A DNA stretch of 64,000 nt from Oxyruncus cristatus (GCA_013399855.1 VXAY01001003.1:108209-172208), one strand, 5' to 3'. Numbered from the stretch's first letter, positions 1 through 11,894 are shown. Numbers and translations: made by a program. Notes: generated by a model from the sequence alone, not told the origin.

Positions 1-445
1 GGGAGGGAGGGAGGGACACCGGGAGTGCCACCGGGGGGGAGGGACACCGGGAGGGACACTGGGAGTGCCACCGCCACCCGCGCTGCCAACGGCGACAGGA
101 CCTGCAGCGGCACCGCCACCGGCACCAGTGCCGGCGCCCCTACAGGCGGCGGGACCGGTAGCGGGACCCACACGGGCGTCGGGAACGGCACCCGCAGCGG
201 GACCAGCGATGGCACCGACGCCGGCAACGGCACTGGGAGCGGCACCGGGATGCGCAACAGGAGCGGGAGTGCCACCGGCAGCGGGACCTGCGCGGGCGCT
301 AGCACCGGAATTCACGCCGGGAGCAGGAACGCCAGCGACTCTTGGAGCGGGAGCGGCACCGGCAGTGGGACTGCCAGCAGCAGGGCACCGGTGACGGGAC
401 CCACTCCAGCGCCGGGAACGACACCGGCACGGCACCCGTACTGAC
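1..445. repeat. GC-rich degenerate minisatellite at the left edge
   Basis: Irregular units of the kind GGCACCGGNAGCGGGAC repeat throughout. The first 15 bases (four GGG runs separated by single A) are a textbook G-quadruplex motif. All frames on the plus strand are open with low-complexity Gly/Thr or Ala/Pro products, which I regard as non-coding. Confidence 0.8.
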
Positions 446-529
446 ACCGGGACCGGCCCCTCCTTTCCTTTCCGGGCGGGGGGTGCCTGGTCAGTGTGTG
501 CTCACATGGGCACAAAATAGTACTAAAAT

Positions 530-830
530 GATGTAAAATGCCTATAAAATAATAAAAATCATTACAACCCAACAATAAATAACGATAAAATGGTCAAATG
601 ACGATAATATTTAACATTTGACTGTAGTATAATAACTATATTACACTACACTATAATATAAATAATACAATACCCAAATCAATCTATTTTTCTATGGTTC
701 TACAAAATAATGCAATAATATTGATATAGTGTTATAATAAAAGAAAAATTATGCTCAAATAGGAAATTAGCAATATAATATAAATATAATAAGATGATGA
801 GACATGGTAATATTATGATAGGAATAGAAT
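530..830. other. AT-rich block without genes
   Basis: A sharp switch from GC-rich repeat to strongly AT-rich sequence (runs such as AATATAATATAAATATAAT). No coding, repeat-family or RNA signal was recognised. Confidence 0.7.
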
Positions 831-890
831 TATTTGATGATCTTTAAGGTCCCTCCCAACCCATTCTCTGGTTTCATGGTTCTGTAATAT
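831..890 (+). mobile_element. CR1 LINE 3' end fragment
   Basis: TTTGATGATCTTTAAGGTCCC, CCCAACCCATTCT and GGTTCTGT follow the CR1 3' terminus pattern, here running into a CAA/GAT microsatellite. Confidence 0.7.
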
Positions 891-3800
891 CAACAACAAC
901 AACAAATAATGATGATGATGATGGGGGTGAGAGTGGGGGTCTGGCTGCAGCAAGGTGGGCAGAGAGCAGGGGTCTGTCTTGCAGTCTCCCCCACCACCTT
1001 CCACACCTCACTGCTGCATCCCAGGGTCTCCGGGCACTGTTGGAGAAATAGCATCCCCTGCACTGCAGCCTGCAAACATCCCTTGGTCTGCTCCAGCAAG
1101 GGAACGTGATGGAGAGAAGAATGGGAGGGGGGAAACAGCCTCTGGGTGTCCCATCACTTCTTTTCCTTATCCACCAAGCTGCTTCCTTGGGGTGGCCAGG
1201 TATTGGCTCATCCCTGGGTCATGCGTGCCCTGGGAAGGCTGCAGGCCCAGAGGTGTGTTCCCCGCTGGAACTCAGGGGTGACACCAAGGTGTTTGTCACT
1301 TCCTGCCCCGGCACCGGCACCGGCACCATCACGTACGGCGAAGCAGGAAGTCTGGGTACCGGCCTGCCGCCACCTTTTGTCTGCCCTCGCTTCTCCCTGT
1401 CCTTCAGCATCCCAACCGGAATGCGATGGCGTGGGAAGAGATTGTGGCCGCTGAGAGTGACACCCCCCCCATGGATGTATCTCCTGATGGAGGACTCAAA
1501 AAATAAGCTCTGAGCCCTGTTCCTGGATGGCTGGGAGGGAAGGATGATCTCCATGGCGTGAGGGGACTGGGAAGACGGGATGGAAATGTCACTGAAGGGA
1601 ATGAGGGGACCGGAAGGAGTGACGGAGATGGATCTGAAGGGGGAAAAAGGTACTGTAGGGGGCAGGGAAAGTCAATGCACAGAACAAGGGAGATCCCAGC
1701 AGCCAAGGGAGTGGGTTGCAAAGCCCAGCTCATCTTAGGAAGCACGTCCTTGCTCCAACAGTGTGCAGGAAAGAGCCAGGGACCTGCTGCTGGACTCAGG
1801 CATCCCTTCGCAGCACCAAGTTTCCCCCAGGGTCTGGTGGGTTCATTTGGCTTCGGGGAGGTGTGGAAGGGGCTCATCCTTGCCCAGCCTCCAGCAGAGC
1901 TGTGATGGGAGGAACTGAAACCAGCTCGTGCACCAGAAATGCATTTGTGTTTGCAAGCCCAAGCCCACCCACACAGGCATCGGTGCACCCACCCGACCTT
2001 GCACACCCTCCCATGCTCCCCTGCACAATCACAGGATGTTTTGTGGCAGTTAACTAGAATTCCAGAAATATCCTTATCACAGCACCACTGCAGCCAGGAG
2101 TCCCCCTTCCCTGGGTCTGGGGAGCAACACAAGGCTGGTGGGTCTCAGCCCTTGGGTGAAAAGACCAGGCATGAGCCCAGCTTAGTGGGGAATCGTGCCC
2201 AGTCCCTGGTTTTCCCAAGTCCGTCAGGAAGAGGGAGATCCTCCGACAAATGCACAGCAATGGACACTCAGAGCTACCACAGGGTTTTTTCTCCTCCTGA
2301 AACCCCAAGACCACCAGCATTCCCAGGGGTGGCTGGAAGGATGATGGATGATACGGTGATGTGGCTGAGGCTGGTCCAGGAGATACAGAGGGGAATCGTC
2401 TGGGCACAGCTGCTGCAATGTCCCATCTGGAATTTTCCCCGGGACGGGTCTTGGTTTGAGAGTGTGATTCCCTGGCCAGGAGGGAAGGATGAGTTTGGTC
2501 ACGGCAGGCGAGGCATGGATGGCCATCTCCCCGCCTTGCACCAGGAGAGGGGGCCCTTCAGCCGATTGGAATCAGTAGGAAAAGGGGAAATAAAAGAAAG
2601 GGAAAAAAAATGCAACAGAGCCAATGGTGAAATCCCGACGGAGTGAAGGACGGGCAATTGCCTGCCCTGTCTCTGCCTCTTCTCTGCATCCCCCGGCTAG
2701 TTTAGTCCCCATGGAGCAGTGGGTTTGGTGCCTCTGAGGGATTCTGGCAGCGCAGGCAGGATGAGAAATTGTGGGCAGGGAAAGGGAAGGGTTGCCGCCG
2801 TGGGTGTATGAGACAGCAAAGAATCCACAGGTGGTGGCTGGAAACATCAGAGTAAAGTCAGCGTGAAAGCTCCCAGCTCATTCCACCCCAGGGAATTCGT
2901 CTTCCAGGCGAAACCCCCCCGAAAGGAACCAGGTTTGGCTGGTTCTGCGGCTCCCAGAGCTCCTGGGGATGGTAAGGGGTGCGGGATGCCCTGCAGGGTG
3001 GTCAGCCTCCTAGAGATCCCCCTCCCCAGTTGTTCCTTGCCACAAAAAAAATCCCATCAGGGGTAAAACCCGTTGCTCCTCTCTGCGCAGCAGCCACAGG
3101 CACTGCGGAGCTGGTGTGACAGGTGCCACGGGAGGGCGTTCATGTCCCGAACCCCGGCGGGAGGGGACAGCAATGCTGCGGTGAATTAGGATCCTGCTCC
3201 CTCCATCCCGAGTCTGAGCTCTCAGTGGGCTTCTCCCCGCCATGGCAACCCCAAAACCCCCTTGGGTGTGGAGAACAGCCTCATTTCAAAGGCTCTCCTG
3301 GGAAGCCCTCATTGCCAAGGATGTTTTTAATCACAGTCGAGTAGGCTGGGGATGCTGGCTCTCCCAGTGCTGGGGATGTACAGGTGACTGCCAGCCCTGA
3401 GTGCATCCCAGCTCTCCAGCCCACATCCTGCAGCTAGGGCAGAGGTTGAGGAGCACCTGAAATCCCAGAGGCTTTTGGGTCATGCTGCCAGCTCTTGTGG
3501 TACCTGGTGGCCCCCAGCTCTGTGGGGCCTGCTCCCATCTCCCCTTTTCCTTTCCCCCATGGAAAATTGTGAGTGGAAAATCGGAGGGGGCGTACAGCCA
3601 GGTTTGAGGAAATTCCTGGGAGCCTGGAGCTTTTCCTGAGCAGCACTTTGCGTGCAAGGGAGCAGTTATCTCTGCATCTCTGCTGATCCCTTCTCAACCT
3701 GGGAACAAACTCCATCCTTACCTGCCTTCATGTCCTCTGATTCACGGGTACCTTGTACCTCTAATGGCAAAGGGCAGTCGATCAGCCCCAAAGCTGCCTC

Positions 3801-4279
3801 CTTTCCACAGGGAAGAGGGAGGGGAGGGGTGGGAGGAGGAAGAAGGGTTCACACTGATTTGGGAGCCCCTGTAGCAGAGACGTATAGTCCAGCTCCACTG
3901 TCTTAAGCTCTGCTCCATCCACAGGTTCAATCTGGATGGAGCAGAGAACCAGCATCTTCCCCAATGCACCACAGAGGAAACTTCACCAGGGGCAGGTCCC
4001 ACCACCTCCAGCACCCCAGAAGCTGCTCATGGAGGCTGAACAGAGATTTTTTTCCCCAAAAACAGGTAACCAGAAAGCAGTTCAAGGCATGGGAGATCCC
4101 AACACTGTCCCAGAGAAGATGCAATGAGAGGGGTGGTACTGGGGGGTTTCCTTCCGTCACCAGAGTTGGAGACAAGAAGCAAAAGCGAGACACACAAGCA
4201 TTAATCCCCACGGGGAGATGATTCCTGATAACAGATCTCAAACAGCCAAAGGAAAGAAATTAGAAATGCAGCATTCATT
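891..4279. other. Non-coding stretch, nothing firmly recognised
   Basis: Contains a short CAA/GAT microsatellite at about 891-924 and unique GC-moderate sequence. Open frames up to 242 codons exist but show no domain, codon pattern or splice framework. CSK is expected further left by synteny; no CSK exon was seen. Confidence 0.5.
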
Positions 4280-4285
4280 TTTATT
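4280..4285 (-). terminator. AATAAA on the minus strand after the orphan exon
   Basis: TTTATT on the plus strand, 59 nt past the stop of the candidate exon at 4344-4479. Confidence 0.3.
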
Positions 4286-4343
4286 CAGGAGGGTCATTAA
4301 GTGTTGAAGCAACTCCTCTCTTCCTTCTGTCCATGAGGAAGAG

Positions 4344-4479
4344 TCACGAGTGGTACATCTGGCCCATTTTGGGGCCGCAGACAGGCTTTCCCAGTGAGGA
4401 GATGCCACCAGCCTGAATGCTGGTATCAGACAGGTGTCTCAGCTTGAGGAAGAAGACGTTTGTCTGCCTGGACCTTTTC
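4344..4479 (-). CDS. Orphan terminal-exon candidate, unidentified gene
   Basis: On the minus strand a good acceptor (CATTCCCACAG) precedes an open frame reading KRSRQTNVFFLKLRHLSD and ending GPKMGQMYHS with a stop at 4344-4346. An AATAAA follows about 60 nt later (4280-4285). The combination resembles a real last coding exon of 136 nt. I recognise no family and found no partner exon between 4.5 and 7.1 kb. It could be a degenerate exon, an exon of a lineage-specific gene, or chance. Confidence 0.3.
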
Positions 4480-4734
4480 CTGTGGGAATGAGGGTGCTGG
4501 GAGCATTGCTCCACTTTGAAAGAGAAGCTGGAGCCCTGTTGCCATGGTTGATCTCATGACTCATTTTAGAACCTACCATAAAAGCAATTGACCATGGAGT
4601 GATCAAAGCTTCCCTGCCTTAACACTGCCCCCAATTCCAGTAAAGGAATTGTGGCACTTGCAGGCTACCCAGGGAGTAATTGGAGGGCTTAACTGAGGAA
4701 GGTCGTTAGAAGCAAGCAAAGATAGGGGAGCTGG

Positions 4735-5022
4735 AGTCCCTTACTATGAGCAGCTGAGGCTTTCACAGCAGTGCTGATGAAAAGGGGAGGTCTATGTTGG
4801 ATGTTAGGAAAAGTTTCTTACCCCAGAGGATGGTCAGGCACTGAACAGGCTCCCCAGGCCAGTGGTCACAGCCTCAAGCCTGCCAGACCTCATGGATCAT
4901 TTGGGCAATGCTCTCAGGCACATGGTGGGATTCCTGAGGTTGTCTTGTGCAGGGCCAGAAGTTGGATTCAATGATCCTTGTGGGTTCCTCCCAGCTCAGG
5001 AGATTCTATTCTATTCTATTAT
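4735..5022 (+). mobile_element. CR1 LINE fragment, 5'-truncated
   Basis: Typical CR1 3' segment: TTGGATGTTAGGAAAAGTTTC, CACTGAACAGGCTCCCCAGG, AATGCTCTCAGGCACATGGTGGGATT, TTGGATTCAATGATCCTTGTGGG and a terminal ATTCTATTCT repeat. Confidence 0.85.
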
Positions 5023-5349
5023 GAATGCCAGCAGGAAAACTGGGACCTCACCTGGGGTCACTAGGCTGTTGGATGGGGTGTCCAAGGGATATCAGACCAA
5101 GGTCCCAGGGGTTCCTCCTGCCTGCACAAGATGCTTGGAGAGGTCTTCCACAGCAACATGGGGTGTCTCCACTGGCATCAAGAGAGGGAGAGGTGCTAAA
5201 TGTAGATAGGGTGTTATAAAGTGGGATGTTTCGCCTCTGACACCACGAAGAGAAGGGCTGTGTGGGGAAGGATAACTGCCTGCCCATTTCTCTCCCCTCG
5301 GGCCTCTTCCCTTCCCCTTCCCCCATCCTGATGCAGGGGTGACTTAATC

Positions 5350-5570
5350 AGCCCTTGATAAATGTATCTTTGGGAGACCTTCTACCAGCAAGAGGCTGTT
5401 CCACCCCACTAATGTTAATATTAAGCTGCTTATCTGCCCCAGGGCTATAAAACTCCCCTCTCCAAAGGGGAAAAAAAAAAAATTCCCACTCTTATTTATA
5501 TCTGCTCTTGCTAATTGCAGCCTTATCAGCAAACCCAGCCAGCCTTCAGGGCAAGAGAGTCACGCAATGG
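5350..5570 (+). promoter_or_regulatory. TATA- and GATA-bearing segment, possible promoter
   Basis: GCTATAAAACTCCCC at about 5444-5458 is a strong TATA-like box. GATA motifs (TTGATAA near 5355, CTTATC near 5429 and 5522) surround it, and CACGCAA at 5561-5567 is an XRE core on the minus strand. No recognisable gene follows on the plus strand. Confidence 0.3.
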
Positions 5571-6649
5571 CTCCAGCAAATGAGGCCTGTGGTCCCACAC
5601 GAGGACCAGCATGTTCCCACTGCAGTAGAGTCCTTGGGCCGAGTCCCTGAGAGCCTCTCCACCTCACAGGGATGGCATGGCACACTGCTGATGAGTCCCT
5701 GGCAGTCCCACTGCTCTTCTGAGTGCCCACATTAGGCACTGACATTCTCCTCCAGGATGGTCCCACGTTCTGCTGCAGTAGGTGAATACTGGCTTTGGGG
5801 TGTTCACTGTGGAAAGCGGGTTTGTGACTCCATTGCCTCGACCTACGGTCCTTGGCATAGGTAGGGCAGATGTCATTTGGCTGGTGGACCTCAGGAGTTG
5901 TCCTAAAGGATCCTTCTGCTTTTCTTCTCAGGCCTCTGACAGCCTGCAGCACAAACCAAGCTTTGGACCTCCCGGTCCTCACCCTTGCTTCTCCTACAGT
6001 ATTGGCATTATGACTTCGAGTGGTGAAGACAAAGTTGGTGTGACATCGAGTGAAGCTGCTTGTGCTGGTTCAATGAATTCACGTGGTTCTGTGGCTGCAT
6101 CACATCAGTGTTTCATCACAAACTGGTGACCAAGCAGGACCTGGACACACAGAGTTACTCCTTTTCACTCAGGCTTGCTTAGCGGGTCTGAACAAGCTGA
6201 AGTCTTGGGCAATTGGCTTCCCTGTTTTCTTCCCCAACATGCTTTCATTTCTGCCTCTTCTTGGAAGATTTTGTGCAATATGTGATGAGTGATGAGTATT
6301 TGGACACCAAAGGAGCTCTCACCGGTCAGGGTCTAGGGCTGTGAAAGCAGATGCTTCCCAAGGAAATGAGTTCAAGAACAGAGTGTATTGCACTGGATGG
6401 TTGTACTTGCTCCCATATCATTGCTTGCCAGGTAGTGGATTGACTAAGATGGCTTTGCGTGTAAGGTGGAGAAACGGAGGCATTTGGCTCTACTGGCATG
6501 GATTGACTGGCAGCCAATGTAAACTTTTGGGTTTGAGTTGGAGGAATTCCTGTTCTCATTCTTTTCCTGCTGTGAAAACACCCTTACTCCAGTCCAGAAC
6601 ATCAGCAGCTTGACTTTCTTTTTTAGCAAGGGGTGAAGGTGTCCTTCCT

Positions 6650-6945
6650 TGTGTCCTTCAGGGCCCGCAGTGACCATGGTAAAGGAGGTGGCTGAAGCCT
6701 CAAGTTGCGCCATGGGACATCTAGAGTGGATATCGAAAAAAATTTCTTCACCAAAAAGGTGGTCAAACCCTGGCACGGGCTGCCCGGGGCACTGGTGGAG
6801 TCACCATCCCTGGAGGGATTCAAAAGGCTTGTGGATGTGGCCCTTGGGGACATGGGTTAGTGGTGGCCTTGGCAGTGCTGGGTTAACGGTTGGACTTGAT
6901 GATATTAAAGTCTCTTCCAACCCAAACAATTCTATAATTCTATGC
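6650..6945 (+). mobile_element. CR1 LINE fragment
   Basis: CR1 3' region with CATCCCTGGAGGGATTCAAAAGG, GGACATGGGTTAGTGGTGGC, TTGGACTTGATGATATTAAAG and CAATTCTATAATTCTATG end repeats. Antisense to and downstream of CYP1A5. Confidence 0.9.
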
Positions 6946-7152
6946 TTCTTAAACACTAATGGAGGCTGTGGAATTATGGCATGGGTTGGCTGCCCTTTAA
7001 ATCTCAGCAAGCGATATTAAAAGGATACAATCTAAGATTAGATGTGATGGGATGGCCAACACTTAATGGAATATCCAACACTAGAAACACTGGAAAAAGG
7101 CAAGAAATGTTACAAAGTGAACCAGATAAACCAGGAGTTTCAATGGTTTCAG

Positions 7153-7158
7153 TTTATT
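7153..7158 (-). terminator. Poly(A) signal AATAAA after the minus-strand CYP1A gene
   Basis: TTTATT on the plus strand reads AATAAA on the minus strand, about 90 nt beyond the stop codon at 7245-7247. This would give an unusually short 3' UTR for a CYP1A gene, so a more distal site is possible. Confidence 0.45.
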
Positions 7159-7244
7159 ACATCATCCTGTAAAGTTGTACCAGACCCAGCTCTGCCTCAA
7201 GGACACTCAGGTCTTTGCCCCCTGCTGATGTCTGGTCCCACTGC

Positions 7245-10200
7245 TCAGTTTCTGCTCTTCATGGGGAAGCGCTGCTTGACCTGGAAGTGCTCACACCTTT
7301 TGTGCCTCAGGGTCAGTCCATAGAGCGGGGTCATGTCCACCTTCTTGCCATCGCAGACGCTGAACTCCAGCTGCTGGAGCAAGGTGGACAGGAACAGGAA
7401 GACCTGCCACCTGGCGATGTGCTCCCCAATGCACCTCCTTTTCCCCAGGCCAAAAAGGAGCACCGTCTCCCCATCGTCTTTGTTCACTTTGGTTCCACCA
7501 GCACTGAGAAAACGCTCTGGGTTGAAGGTTTCTGGATCCTTCCAAAGTTTCCTGGAAGGAAAAACATCAGCTGTTGAGGTGGTTTCCCCTGGCCACAGGT
7601 GTAGGTGGGACACCGAAAGGCAGGAAGTGTCAAGAAGAACATCCCTGAATTCAGTAGGTCCCTCACCTGCTCCCTTTTCTCTTCAAGAAGGTTGACCCCA
7701 CTCCTGCCCAGGAAGAAAACTGTGCAGGAAGGATCATGTTTAGCACTGAGAAGGCCTTCTGCCTCACAGGGTACTTACTCGTCATGATTCACTTGCCACT
7801 GGTTGATAAACACGCAGCGGTCCTTTGGGATGTAGTAGCCATTCAACACCGTGTCCTTAGTCGTGCTGGGGAGAGAAAAGACAGAGAGTTAGGGAAGCCA
7901 AAAGATTCTTCTGCATCCTCAGGGGACTGTTAGTTTGCTCCTGAGGGGTGCTGAAGGAAGGATGTGTCCCAGAGGGATGGTTTTGTGAGGGGTAGTTGTG
8001 TTCTCCATGAGCCATAACAAAACGCCTCAAGACCACCTTGTCCCTAGACGTCCTCTGCAAGCTCAGCCCATACCTGTGTGGGATGGTGAAGGGCAGGAAG
8101 GAAGAGTGCCTGAACATCTCCAGGATAAAGGCTTCTGTGTAGGGCAGCGTGCCCCGGTCCGACAGCCGCGGTCTCCTCTCCCGGCCGATGGTCTGGTCTG
8201 TGGGAGACAGAGCAGAGGGAGGGAGTTGGGGTCAGCCCAGTCCAGGCAGGTTTTATCCTTGGGTTCATGGACTTACCCAGTTCTTTCTGGATCCTCTTCT
8301 GGATGTCGGGGTATGTCACAAGATATAAGAGGCTCCAGGATAAGGCGGTTGTCACGGTGTCAAAGCCTGGGCAAAGGGGAAAGCATGTGGATGAGATCTG
8401 TACAACACCTGCCTTGACTTACAGGCTAACCATCACACGGAGCAGTCTGGGGTGGCTAAGATATACAGCAAGACTTGGGGTTTTATTCCATCGCAGCAAA
8501 CCTTGCTAAAATATCCTGCTCTCTCGTCCTGTTTCACTCCTGGGTTGTGTCAGGTTTGTACAACTTCTCTGGAATCAGGGGAGTTTCCACAGAGTACCTC
8601 AAAGGTGAATCAGTCCACGGACATTTCTCTCAACCAGGAAAAGTCACCCTGGCTTGTGAACCTCAGCTGAGCTATAAGCCTTGCCCTTCGCTTGTCGCTG
8701 AAGCCTCTTTCCAGGGCTAATTTCCCAAACTGGTCTCTAGAGGTATCCCTGGTAGGTCCAGGAAGACCAACGAGCAGGAGGGTAAGTGGTTAGACACAAA
8801 CTGGGTGACTGGTGTTAAACAAAGATGGGTCAGACAGATATAACAGGAAGGGTCTGAGGAGCTGGAGGGCTGGTGGGAGGAGACACCTGCTCCAAAGATG
8901 TCATTCACAAGGTTGACGATCTTCTCCTTAGGGATCTGCGTGGCAGTATCTGTTTCCACTTTTTGCTCCAGGCATTGCTCAATGAGAGAGTCGGTGATGT
9001 CTCGGATGTTGTTCTGAGGGGAAGAGGAGACAACCTCAATGCACCAAAACTGGCAGAGGAATGGGTGTTCCTCAGCAACCCCACCTGACGCTGGAGAAGC
9101 CCAGGGCAATGTGAGCATCCTCCATTTCCCATGGTACCTAATGAAAACAAAGAGGAGATGGTTCTCCAAGGAACCTGAGGCACAGATCAGATGTTCAGCC
9201 AGCAGGTTGGCCCTATCACACAGGGAGTGGAGGAGAAGCTGGGAAGCTCATGAAGCTATGTCAGGGGAGGTTTAGGCTGGGTATTAGGAAAAGGTTCTTC
9301 ATCCAGAGGGTGGTTGGGCACCGGAACCAGCTCCCCAGGAAACTGGTCACTGCCCTAAGCCTGCCAGAGCTCAAGGAGCATTTGGACAATGCTCTCAGGC
9401 ACTTGGTGGGATTTCTCGGGCATGTCCTGTCTCTACTTAAGAGCTGGACTTGATGATCTTTGTGGGTCCCTTCCAACTTCAGGAGATTCCATGATTCTAT
9501 GATATTCTATGCAAAGGAGGACTGGAGAGAGAGACAATGTCTATTGCTTCTTGGCTGCAAGAAGAAAAGCTACTTGCTAGAGAGGGGAGGAGTGCAGGGA
9601 CACACCGCTGGTGCAGAGAGTCCTGCAGGCTCTTACCTCATCATAGGTCTTGTAATGTTCTTTGACTATCTTCTGGAGGAAGCAGAGCAGGGACTTGTTG
9701 AAATCTATAAATGTTTTCATCCTGCGGCTGGGAAGGTACTGGAGCAGGGGGATGAAGTCAGCAGGGTTGCCAGCAGCAGCTACGTCAACAAACTGCTCAG
9801 TTGAATTCACCAAGCTGAGCAGCTCCTGGTCATTGTGCTCGTAGCGCTTGCCGAAGCACATGGCACAGATGACGTTGGCCACTGAGACCACCAGGTACCG
9901 GTAAGGTTCAAAGCTCTTCTCCTCCTCCATCAGCTGCAGGAACTTGGAGACCAGGTACTCAGCCTCCTTGGAGACGTGCTCCTCCAGCAGGCAGGTGGAG
10001 GAGGAGGTGGGGCTGGGGGCAATGGAGAAGGTCTTCAGGGCACTCTGGGCCAGCTTCCTGCGGGCTTTCCACACCTCCCCGGAGTCAGGGCTGAAGGCCA
10101 GGCTCTGCCCATCTGCAACATAGCGGAAGCTGTGGAGGTTGGGGCGCCCCATGAAGTCCTCTCCTTGCTTCACCAGGGCTTGCTTGATGGTCTCCAGCCC

Positions 10201-10485
10201 ACTCAGCACCAGCACGGGCCTCATGCCAATCCTGACCTCCATCACGTCCCCATACTTCTGGCTCAGCTTGGTCAGGGCCAGGTGCGTGTCCTTCCGCAGC
10301 TCCAGCACATTCCCGAGGATGGGATAGCCCCTGGGTCCCGGCGGCCTCTTCAGCCCCTGGGGTGTGCGCTGCTGGAGGGACTGCAGGAGCAGGAAGACCA
10401 GGCAGAAGACAGCAGCCACCAGGAGCACCTCGGTGGCCGAGATGGCACCTTGGCTCCCCACCAGCAACGTCGCAGCCTTCATCAT
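7245..10485 (-). CDS. CYP1A5: Cytochrome P450 1A, CYP1A5-like (CYP1A2-position paralogue)
   Basis: Heme-thiolate monooxygenase of the ER membrane that oxidises planar aromatic hydrocarbons and arylamines. Coding exons on the minus strand: 10485-9637, 9013-8887, 8366-8277, 8197-8074, 7865-7779 and 7551-7245. Their sizes (849, 127, 90, 124, 87 and 307 nt) fit the CYP1A exon plan and give 527 aa with every junction GT/AG and in frame. Visible features are an N-terminal membrane anchor (about residues 19-36), the proline-rich hinge PPGPRG, the I-helix segment FGAGFDTVTT across the exon 3/4 junction, the K-helix EMFR (382-385) and the heme loop [11 protein letters not shown] with Cys466. I chose the first of two adjacent Met codons. 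A CR1 element lies in intron 2. The 5' half of exon 2 is almost identical to the neighbouring plus-strand copy. The symbol rests on position (CSK side) and could be swapped with CYP1A4 because of gene conversion. Confidence 0.93.
9235..9513 (+). mobile_element. CR1 LINE fragment in CYP1A5 intron 2
   Basis: GGGTATTAGGAAAAGGTTCTTC, AATGCTCTCAGGCACTTGG, TGGACTTGATGATCTTTGTGGG and ATTCTATGATATTCTATG ends. Inserted antisense to the host gene; absent from intron 2 of the paralogue, so it arrived after the duplication or escaped conversion. Confidence 0.88.
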
Positions 10486-10770
10486 TGCTGCCAGCAGGTA
10501 GAAACCCTAAAGAAGTGAACCAGAGTGTGGGCAAGGGCTGACATCAGCAACGGGCTGAGTCCTGTGAGTGTTCCTGATGCTGAGACAGGGCACCAAGAGC
10601 CCTGAAACAGCTCAGGCTGATGGACCTGCCCATGCAGCACTGGGGGTTTCAAGGGGCCGAAGTTGGAGACCTGTAAAGACTCCAAACACAGTCACCCCAC
10701 TGCTAAAAGGGGGACCTCAGCCCCCAAGAGCCTTCAGTGGCACCTCTTCCACACAGAAGACCTCAGCACC
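9637..10770 (-). repeat. Inverted paralogous arm, left (CYP1A5 exon 2 and intron 1 end)
   Basis: The reverse complement of this segment matches 16140-17279. The match is near-perfect from about 10120 to 10755, covering the end of intron 1, the splice acceptor, the 5' UTR and the first 119 codons. It continues as identical blocks interrupted by short divergent clusters further into exon 2. Confidence 0.85.
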
Positions 10771-11113
10771 CACCGGCACAGCCATGGCTCCTGCCCAGGG
10801 GAGACTGTCTTTTAACAAGGCACAGAAAAAAACCGCTGCTCAACAAACCATAGGGAAGCAGGTGGAGAGGAACAGCAGCTCCTCAGTGAATATGGCCCCA
10901 CGACCACCAAATCCACGGGGAGTTATAGCCAGGAGGCTGGATCTGCTGGGTGGCCACCAGGATGTGGGGTCACGGGGAGCAGAGATGCCACAGGGCTGCT
11001 CTGTGGGAACACACGGCTCACTGGGTGGGCAGGGATGGGAGGAGAGACCCAAATATGACCTTACCCGTGCTATATCCACATTCAAACCCATACACACACG
11101 TGTTGTCCCGTAC

Positions 11114-11235
11114 CTGCAGGTCCTTGGGCTTGTTCTAGTGTGCAGGGCTCCCAGCAGAGATAGGCAGAGGGTGTCTGGCAGCTGCCCGCCCAGAGGAGCA
11201 GCGGGGATCCTTCTCTGCCTCCCGAACCTTCTTCT
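11114..11235 (-). other. Candidate non-coding exon 1 of the minus-strand CYP1A gene
   Basis: CYP1A genes have a short untranslated first exon. On the minus strand a good donor (CTGCAG followed by GTACGG) ends an exon at 11114. The exon 2 acceptor (TTCTTTAG) lies at 10507-10514, with exon 2 starting near 10506. A TATA-like CTTAAAG on the minus strand near 11260-11266 would place the start site near 11235. Donor and acceptor are visible; the start site is inference. Confidence 0.4.
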
Positions 11236-11805
11236 CCTGCCACCGGGAAGACCACGACCCTTTAAGTGCTCCCCCTCGTTGCGCAGCTGGGTGTGACCAG
11301 AGGGACATGACACAAAAGCCCTTGGAAATGGCTACCCATTAACAAAGGGGGCTGAGCTTGGCTGGAGTCAGCCCAAGAAGTCAGGCAAGAGCCTGCCTCC
11401 CCTCCAACAGGCTCTGGGGGGCATGAATGGTGACTTCTCCTCCTGCACAGAGCATGTGCCTGCCCTAGAGCCTGGGATGGGAAGGCGGTGGGGGAGGCCC
11501 TAGGACAGGGAATAAGAAGGGGTCCCTAAGCCCTGCCCTGGGGAGGATGTAGGATGTGCTCTCAGCATTGCTTCCCTGTGGGGTGTGGGTGCCAGCATTT
11601 CCCCAAAACCCTTTTCTGGGCTGACCAGGCTGTTCCCAGCACCCAGAGAGGGCTGTCACCTCCACGGCCACTCTGGAGGTGCTGGGAGCTGCCGGCTGTG
11701 AGTGAGGGGATGCATTTGTGGCAAGACATCCGCATCCGCAGCCCTCTCCATCCCTGGGGAAACATCTGGCAGGCCTCCGTGTCCTAGGACTGGTGGTGGC
11801 AGCCC

Positions 11806-11847
11806 TTATGTGTGTCCCAAGCCATGGGAACAGTTGTGGTCATGCCC
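11806..11847 (+). repeat. 42-bp direct repeat, copy 1 (CYP1A intergenic)
   Basis: Begins TTATGTGTGTCCC and ends GTGGTCATGCCC. It matches 13372-13413 at 40 of 42 positions by eye. The conservation between copies exceeds that of the flanks. Function is unknown; it lies 48 bp from the consensus XRE at 11895. Confidence 0.7.
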
Positions 11848-11894
11848 GGCCGGGCCAGCAGCAGAGCCAGGCTCAGGTTAACGATTGGCCAGGT

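Noticed and set aside
25..575. Overlapping open frames of 87-139 codons in the GC-rich left edge
   Set aside because: Low-complexity products of a minisatellite, open in several frames at once, without any start context or splice framework.
1404..2132. 242-codon minus-strand open frame
   Set aside because: No recognised domain, Pro/Ser-rich, no splice or poly(A) framework.
9976..10518. 180-codon open frame antisense to CYP1A5 exon 2 (mirror at 16398-17081)
   Set aside because: Shadow of the P450 coding exon; the same antisense frame appears in both paralogues because the exons are converted copies.
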